Notes under the pieces: model-generated | Database searches by the model: none | Told to the model about the DNA's origin: nothing | Seen by the model: the letters and a program-made list of their open reading frames with translations, nothing else | From: Microbulbifer sp. GL-2 | Lineage (GTDB): Bacteria > Pseudomonadota > Gammaproteobacteria > Pseudomonadales > Cellvibrionaceae | NCBI RefSeq assembly: GCF_007183175.1 | Contig: NZ_AP019807.1 | Span: 3,220,001 to 3,284,000 of the forward strand | DNA: 64,000 bases | Direction of reading: 5' to 3' | In this document: positions 60,070-64,000 of the stretch, piece after piece | How positions within the stretch are numbered: the stretch's first letter is position 1 | How the letters are laid out: each line of letters begins with the position of its first letter | Program-made: the position numbers and the translations under genes

Positions 60070-61194
60070 TTACTTCAGGAGCTTCAGAGTTTGACGTATT
60101 GGGAATAGGATATCGCGGGCTAATTGTTGGCTGCGGGCTGGAGACCAACCTTCTACTGGATCGGGTAGGTTGTCGTTATCCTTGAACGGCATTTCCAGGG
60201 TCAGGGCCAGGGTACGGAACTGATGCCCGGCCCAGGCGGTACCAATTGTGAGATTAGCCTCACCGGGTTTGTCCAGTTCATAGCCTTGCTCGGTCTGGAA
60301 GTCGGGGCTGATCATCTCATAGGCTTGCTTGAAGGTCTCTTCCAGCTTTGCGTGACGTTCATCATAGCCGGGGATACCCTCACAGGCGGCTACAAAGTTG
60401 TAGGGAAGCGCCTCATCACCGTGAATATCCAGGAAGATATCTCCTCCAATCTCCAGCATTTTTTCCCTGACCAGGAAAACCTCGGGGCTACGTTCCATAG
60501 CTGGGTTGAGCCACTCTCGATTGAGGTTGGCACCGGCCGCATTGGTACGTAGATGGCCGCGTACACTGCCGTCGGGGTTCATGTTGGGCACCACGTAAAA
60601 CACGGTATCTGCCAGCAACTTCTGGGCCAGGGGGTTGGCATCATCCAACAGCGCTTCGAGGAAACCCTCTACAAACCACTCAGCCATAGTTTCCCCTGGG
60701 TGCTGTCTGGCTATCATCCATACGCGATGCTTGGCGGATTCGGCATCGCCAATAGTGAGCATGGTCATATCGCGTTCATCAAGGGTTTTACCCAGGGTTT
60801 GCATCTTCACACGATCGTTGCTTTGCGCCCAGGCCAGTAAATCCAAATGTCGTTCCCAGGAGTAGGGAGCAAAATAGGCAAGGTAAATGCTTGGTTCGTC
60901 CAGGGTTACCGTAAAGTCGAGTGTATTACCGTCGAAGTTGGACCCAATACGGAACCAGTTCTGGCGGTCGTAGGAGGCGCAAACCCGATAATTTTCCCAG
61001 CCTTCTGGATAGGCGGATTTGCCTGCATTGACTATGCGAAGGGGGTAACTTGTGCCAACCTCTCCCTCCAGGCGGAAGTGAAACCACTGGTAGAAGTCAG
61101 AATTATTATCCTGGCTTATGGCCAGCTCCACAGGGCTGCTTTCTGTGTTGATAACTTTGATATTACCGCTGTCAAAAGCACTGGTTATATACAT
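60070..61194 (-). CDS. M14 family zinc carboxypeptidase (cytosolic CCP-like)
   Basis: The 374-residue protein has an N-terminal beta domain (about 1-115, YQWFHFRLEGEVG) typical of M14B/CCP enzymes. The zinc motif is ARQHPGETMAEW (His165, Glu168), with NPDGSVRGHLRTNAAGANLNREW (substrate-binding Arg/Asn), the third ligand in DIHGDE (His258) and the catalytic Glu in LTLEMPF (about 334). No signal peptide is seen. Bacterial members probably trim C-terminal residues or gamma-glutamyl tails; the substrate is unknown. Confidence 0.88.
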   Translation of the reverse strand: MYITSAFDSGNIKVINTESSPVELAISQDNNSDFYQWFHFRLEGEVGTSYPLRIVNAGKSAYPEGWENYRVCASYDRQNWFRIGSNFDGNTLDFTVTLDEPSIYLAYFAPYSWERHLDLLAWAQSNDRVKMQTLGKTLDERDMTMLTIGDAESAKHRVWMIARQHPGETMAEWFVEGFLEALLDDANPLAQKLLADTVFYVVPNMNPDGSVRGHLRTNAAGANLNREWLNPAMERSPEVFLVREKMLEIGGDIFLDIHGDEALPYNFVAACEGIPGYDERHAKLEETFKQAYEMISPDFQTEQGYELDKPGEANLTIGTAWAGHQFRTLALTLEMPFKDNDNLPDPVEGWSPARSQQLARDILFPIRQTLKLLK

Positions 61195-61300
61195 GTAGTG
61201 AGCTCCACGCTTGTTGTTGGGCGCAGGATACAGCGCTGGAGGGAATTTTTCAGGAATCGGTGGGTGAATATCGCCACTTCTTGGTTGGATTTCGCGTTAG

Positions 61301-61490
61301 CTAAAATAAAAAAGCACGGTATCGAATTCGATACCGTGCTTTAGCCAATCCATGGCGGCACCTGCTACGACTACTGCTCCCTGAAATTTCCGGTGTCGGA
61401 CTCCTGGCGACTGCTCACTGCCCGGCCTGATCACAAGTGCGTCATTCCACACTGTCAGAAATCGCTTACATCTCCATGACATACCGTAAC
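61301..61490 (-). ncRNA. candidate Csr/Rsm-type regulatory small RNA
   Basis: The minus-strand transcript would contain several GGA motifs, four of them in short hairpins: CAT-GGAG-ATG (61469-61478), GTGT-GGAATGAC-GCAC (61437-61452), GTCG-CCAGGAGTC-CGAC (61395-61411) and GCCA-TGGAT-TGGC (61344-61356). It ends in a perfect 32-bp terminator palindrome plus a T run. A TGTAAG-N6-CTGACA element (61453-61470) is one base off the GacA upstream activating consensus. RsmY/RsmZ/CsrB RNAs look like this and titrate CsrA/RsmA. The 5' end and promoter are unresolved, and if the GacA-like element is upstream the RNA would be only about 90-100 nt. Confidence 0.45.
61305..61342 (-). terminator. strong terminator, perfect 32-bp palindrome
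   Basis: The perfect palindrome occupies 61311-61342 (AAAGCACGG at one end, its complement at the other, ATCGAATTCGAT in the middle) and is followed on the minus strand by TTTTTTATTTT. It ends a leftward transcript about 110 bp before the M14 start codon. Confidence 0.85.
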
Positions 61491-61690
61491 AAGTGCTGGT
61501 TAAAGTTTAGGCAGTGCAACTGGCTAAATGTTGTACGTTGGTGCAGATCGGCGTAAATTTGGTTATCTTTTGCCCTGGCTGGCTTGGGCTTACTTCCCAG
61601 CGTAAAGGCCAGAGCAGTTGGAAGAACCCACTTTGTGGGGCCGTAATCCAGTTGAAAATAAACTTGTAAATGAAATAAAAGAGGTAGGCC

Positions 61691-62173
61691 ATGAATAGAC
61701 ATATCAAGCGTGGCATTGTGTTCAGCGGCTTGCTGATTATGATTCTCAACATTAGCGCCTGTGGTTACTTCCTATACCCGGAGCGCAAGGGGCAGGCCGG
61801 TGGGCGTATTGATCCTGCAGTATTGATTTTAGATGGTGCAGCACTTCTGTTTGGGATTATCCCAGGGGTCGTGGCCTTTGCGGTGGACTTTACCAACGGC
61901 ACTATTTACCTGCCGTCGGGCAGTAGCTCCGTGATTGACCGCCACGTCAGTAGTGTCGATAAAGACAAGGTGCGCCAGGTGATTGATGAAGAGGGGCAGG
62001 CCTGGTTAGAAGTCCCCGTTGGCACTTCCACTTTGCAGAGGGAAAACTTGCAGAGTCTTGGTGAAACCCTTTCTGGTGTCACTGGAAGCCAAATCGATGC
62101 GGGCGATATCGTATGGCTAGAGGATTCTGTAGCACTGCGAGCAGCAACTGCCAACCAGACCGCATCACGCTGA
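61691..62173 (+). CDS. conserved lipoprotein of unknown function
   Basis: The 160-residue product has a lipobox ISAC (Cys24) after a hydrophobic segment. A conserved core follows, with YPERKGQAGGRIDPAVLILDGAALLFGIIPGVVAFAVDF, a hydrophobic stretch and NGTIYLP. Similar sequences in pseudomonads are often misnamed polyribonucleotide nucleotidyltransferase; no catalytic motif of that enzyme is present. GAGGTAGG precedes the ATG. Confidence 0.8.
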   Translation: MNRHIKRGIVFSGLLIMILNISACGYFLYPERKGQAGGRIDPAVLILDGAALLFGIIPGVVAFAVDFTNGTIYLPSGSSSVIDRHVSSVDKDKVRQVIDEEGQAWLEVPVGTSTLQRENLQSLGETLSGVTGSQIDAGDIVWLEDSVALRAATANQTASR

Positions 62174-62203
62174 TTCCCCAGCCATGACTTTTCTTGACCT
62201 ATA

Positions 62204-62232
62204 GAAGCCACCGGTTATGTGCTGGTGGCTTC
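62204..62232 (+). terminator. hairpin after the lipoprotein gene
   Basis: GAAGCCACC (62204-62212) pairs with GGTGGCTTC (62224-62232) in a perfect 9-bp stem, 31 nt after the stop. The T tract is minimal. The remaining 62233-62466 contains no other recognised element. Confidence 0.55.
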
Positions 62233-62466
62233 GTCTATGAGCGCTTCCCCAAATCGTAAGTTACTCACTAGATCAGCTACTTTGGCACCGATATCACATG
62301 AGTTTTTAGTCATGCGCCAGTTGTCATATTTGGTATGGGACCGGGGGCTGGAAAATCACTGCAAGCAAAGGGTATTCAACCTTTGATATCAGGGCACTTG
62401 GCCATGGTTTTTCAGAGTGCGTCTCAGTCTTCATGCTAAGATGCAGGCAAAGCCTGGGAAACAAAA

Positions 62467-63255
62467 GTGAAAATGATCGACAGCCATTGCCACTTTGATT
62501 TCGATGTTTTTCAGCCAGACCGCTTGCAGGTTTGGCGGAGATGTATGGAGTCTGGGATTAGTAATCTTATTATTCCTGGAGTTTGTAAATCACAGTGGCG
62601 ACCTCTTGCAGTTTTAGTCGACAGTCATCCAGGGTGGTATGCCGCTGCGGGTATTCATCCATGGTGGGTGGCAAAAGAAACTGGTCCCAGCGGCGGCTTT
62701 GCTGACGCTGCACAATTGGGGCTGGCGCTAGCCGAGCATCTTAGCCAGAACCATTGTATAGCCGTAGGAGAGTGTGGCCTTGATGCCGCTGTTGATACCC
62801 CTATTGAGATACAAAAGGCTGTTTTTAAAGCGCAGCTGGAAGTAGCTAGTGAGTTAAAGTTGCCGCTGATTTTACATGTACATCGAGCGCATAATGAGCT
62901 GATTAAGTTATTGAAGCAATTCCATCTGCCTCGTGGCGGTGTGGTTCACGCATTTAGTGGTAGTGAACAACTGGCCATGGATTATTGGAAAATGGGTTTT
63001 TACCTGGGGGTTGGTGGCACGATTACTTATACGCGTGCGGCAAAAACCCGCCACACCGTGTCACAGGTACCCCTGGAGAGTTTAGTTCTGGAGTCCGATG
63101 CACCGGATATGCCGTTGTCAGGTCGGCAGGGTCAACGTAACAGTCCGGAAAACCTGCCATTAATAGCTGCTGAACTTGCCAAACTGCGGGCTGTTCCCCT
63201 ACAGGAAATTGCTGATAAGACACGAATAAATACTGAGATGTTATTTTCCCTATGA
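62467..63255 (+). CDS. TatD family hydrolase
   Basis: The product is 262 residues from GTG; ATG at 62473 is equally plausible. It has the TatD metal site: IDSHCHFD (HxH), AVGECGLDA (Glu), LILHVHRAH, VVHAFSGS and LESDAPDMPLSG (Asp). TatD enzymes are metal-dependent 3'-5' DNases or deacylases. The stop overlaps the start of the cysteine desulfurase (ATGA), suggesting co-translation. Confidence 0.88.
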   Translation: MKMIDSHCHFDFDVFQPDRLQVWRRCMESGISNLIIPGVCKSQWRPLAVLVDSHPGWYAAAGIHPWWVAKETGPSGGFADAAQLGLALAEHLSQNHCIAVGECGLDAAVDTPIEIQKAVFKAQLEVASELKLPLILHVHRAHNELIKLLKQFHLPRGGVVHAFSGSEQLAMDYWKMGFYLGVGGTITYTRAAKTRHTVSQVPLESLVLESDAPDMPLSGRQGQRNSPENLPLIAAELAKLRAVPLQEIADKTRINTEMLFSL

Positions 63256-64000
63256 GTTTTTCCGCAGAACACTTTAAACGGCAGTTTCCGCTTTTTGCCC
63301 AGGAGGAAAATGCTGGGCTGGTCTACCTGGACAATGCAGCCACAAGCCAAAAACCAGCATCCGTGATTAATGCTGTACGTGACTACTATATTCACAGCAG
63401 TGCCAATACCCACAGGTCCAGCCATCGCCTCGCTCGTAAATCCACTGAAATGGTGGAACAGGTGCGCAGGAAAGCCGCACAATTTGTTAATGCCGCCAAT
63501 GAAAGAGAAATTGTATTCTGCCGCGGTGCCACTGAAGCCCTGAACCTGCTCGCTCACTGTCTTTGTAGCGATTTGGAGCCGGGTGATGAAATTGTTATTT
63601 CTACTGCTGAGCATCACGCGAATATTGTTCCCTGGCAGATGGCTGCGGAGCGATATCAGCTGAACCTGCGCTATGTCCCACACAAATCAGGAATCCCCCA
63701 ATTTGAACGGCTGGATGAAATACTCAGCGACCGCACCCGGGTTGTCTCTTTGACAGGTGGCTCGAACTCTATTGGTTTGCGCCCAGACTTGGGAGTTATC
63801 CGTGAGTTTTTAAAGTGCAGAGATATCATGTGGGTTGTCGATGGTGCCCAGCTGGCTGCGCATGAAGAAATAGACGTGCAAAAAATTGGTTGTGACTTTT
63901 TTGTGTGTTCAGCGCATAAATTTTATGGTCCCAGTGGAGTTGGTTTTCTTTATGGGCGGGAAGCAATACTGGACTCCATGCCGCCATGGCTTGGTGGTGG
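63252..64000 (+). CDS. cysteine desulfurase (CsdA/SufS type), 5' part only
   Basis: The gene runs off the window end after 249 codons of an expected ~400. It shows LVYLDNAATSQKP near the N-terminus, CRGATEALNLLAH, STAEHHANIVPWQ and VDGAQ (PLP binding). The PLP lysine is in CSAHKFYGPSGVGFLYG (Lys223). This is the SufS/CsdA group; the active-site Cys loop is beyond the window. It removes sulfur from cysteine for Fe-S cluster or other sulfur transfer. Confidence 0.93.
   Translation, partial: MSFSAEHFKRQFPLFAQEENAGLVYLDNAATSQKPASVINAVRDYYIHSSANTHRSSHRLARKSTEMVEQVRRKAAQFVNAANEREIVFCRGATEALNLLAHCLCSDLEPGDEIVISTAEHHANIVPWQMAAERYQLNLRYVPHKSGIPQFERLDEILSDRTRVVSLTGGSNSIGLRPDLGVIREFLKCRDIMWVVDGAQLAAHEEIDVQKIGCDFFVCSAHKFYGPSGVGFLYGREAILDSMPPWLGG

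Noticed and set aside
61297..61482. A 61-codon minus-strand frame covering the small RNA candidate
   Set aside because: Its end is encoded by the terminator palindrome itself and it has no ribosome site, so a protein is unlikely.
1..64000. CRISPR arrays, transposons or phage modules
   Set aside because: No regularly spaced repeats, transposase, integrase, capsid, portal or terminase reading frames were seen on either strand.

Overview
The window is chromosomal DNA of a Gram-negative, aerobic gammaproteobacterium. The smc-zipA-ligA order, the cytochrome c maturation (ccm) genes, a TonB-dependent receptor and a GlxA/rhodanese pair fit a marine Cellvibrionales/Microbulbifer-like lineage; this placement is inferred from gene content only. 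No rRNA, CRISPR array, transposase, integrase or phage gene was seen.

Layout. 1-0.9 kb: a nitroreductase and tRNA-Ser. 0.9-7.25 kb, between tRNA-Ser and tRNA-Arg: an AT-rich, loosely packed accessory stretch with degenerate sequence, a SnoaL-like protein, a short aconitase, a membrane protein, an HdeA-like periplasmic protein and a 45-residue membrane peptide. 8.3-15.4 kb: a 2OG-Fe(II) oxygenase divergent from ccmABCDEFG plus an IMPACT-family gene. 15.35-19.6 kb: a CaiB-type CoA-transferase divergent from a CitE-like lyase and a two-gene MaoC hydratase, then a phosphopantetheinyl transferase. 19.8-24.4 kb: a GNAT gene fragment, rhodanese, GlxA-type regulator, trpS and an AbgT transporter. 24.8-29.3 kb: an iron/siderophore uptake unit (TonB receptor, membrane protein, PepSY protein). 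29.3-33.5 kb: small enzymes (ElaA, lipase, patatin, GNAT, GFA). 33.6-34.6 kb: a 275 bp tRNA-Asp/tRNA-Val operon present twice. 34.7-36.5 kb: ccmH and ccmI, about 20 kb from the rest of the ccm genes. 36.8-46.5 kb: smc, zipA, ligA, two small conserved genes and fumC. 46.7-52.1 kb: AraC-type regulator, acyl-CoA dehydrogenase, SCP2-like protein and acyl-CoA ligase (fatty acid catabolism). 52.3-55.5 kb: two exported hydrolases, an M28 peptidase and a PLC-like protein with a C-type-lectin tail. 56.1-59.3 kb: a second CoA-transferase/MaoC/CitE operon on the minus strand. 60-64 kb: M14 carboxypeptidase, a candidate Csr/Rsm-type small RNA, a lipoprotein, TatD nuclease and the start of a cysteine desulfurase.

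The most striking feature is that two loci 40 kb apart encode the same three-step logic: activation of a C5 dicarboxylate to its CoA thioester, hydration, and C-C cleavage. This is as in itaconate (ict/ich/ccl, ripABC) or mesaconate pathways. They use unrelated CoA-transferase classes, and the double-hotdog hydratase is fused in one locus but split into two genes in the other. Other points of note are the displaced ccmHI beside the duplicated tRNA operon, a GGA-hairpin small RNA candidate with a GacA-box-like element, and a C-type lectin domain whose halves are in swapped order.
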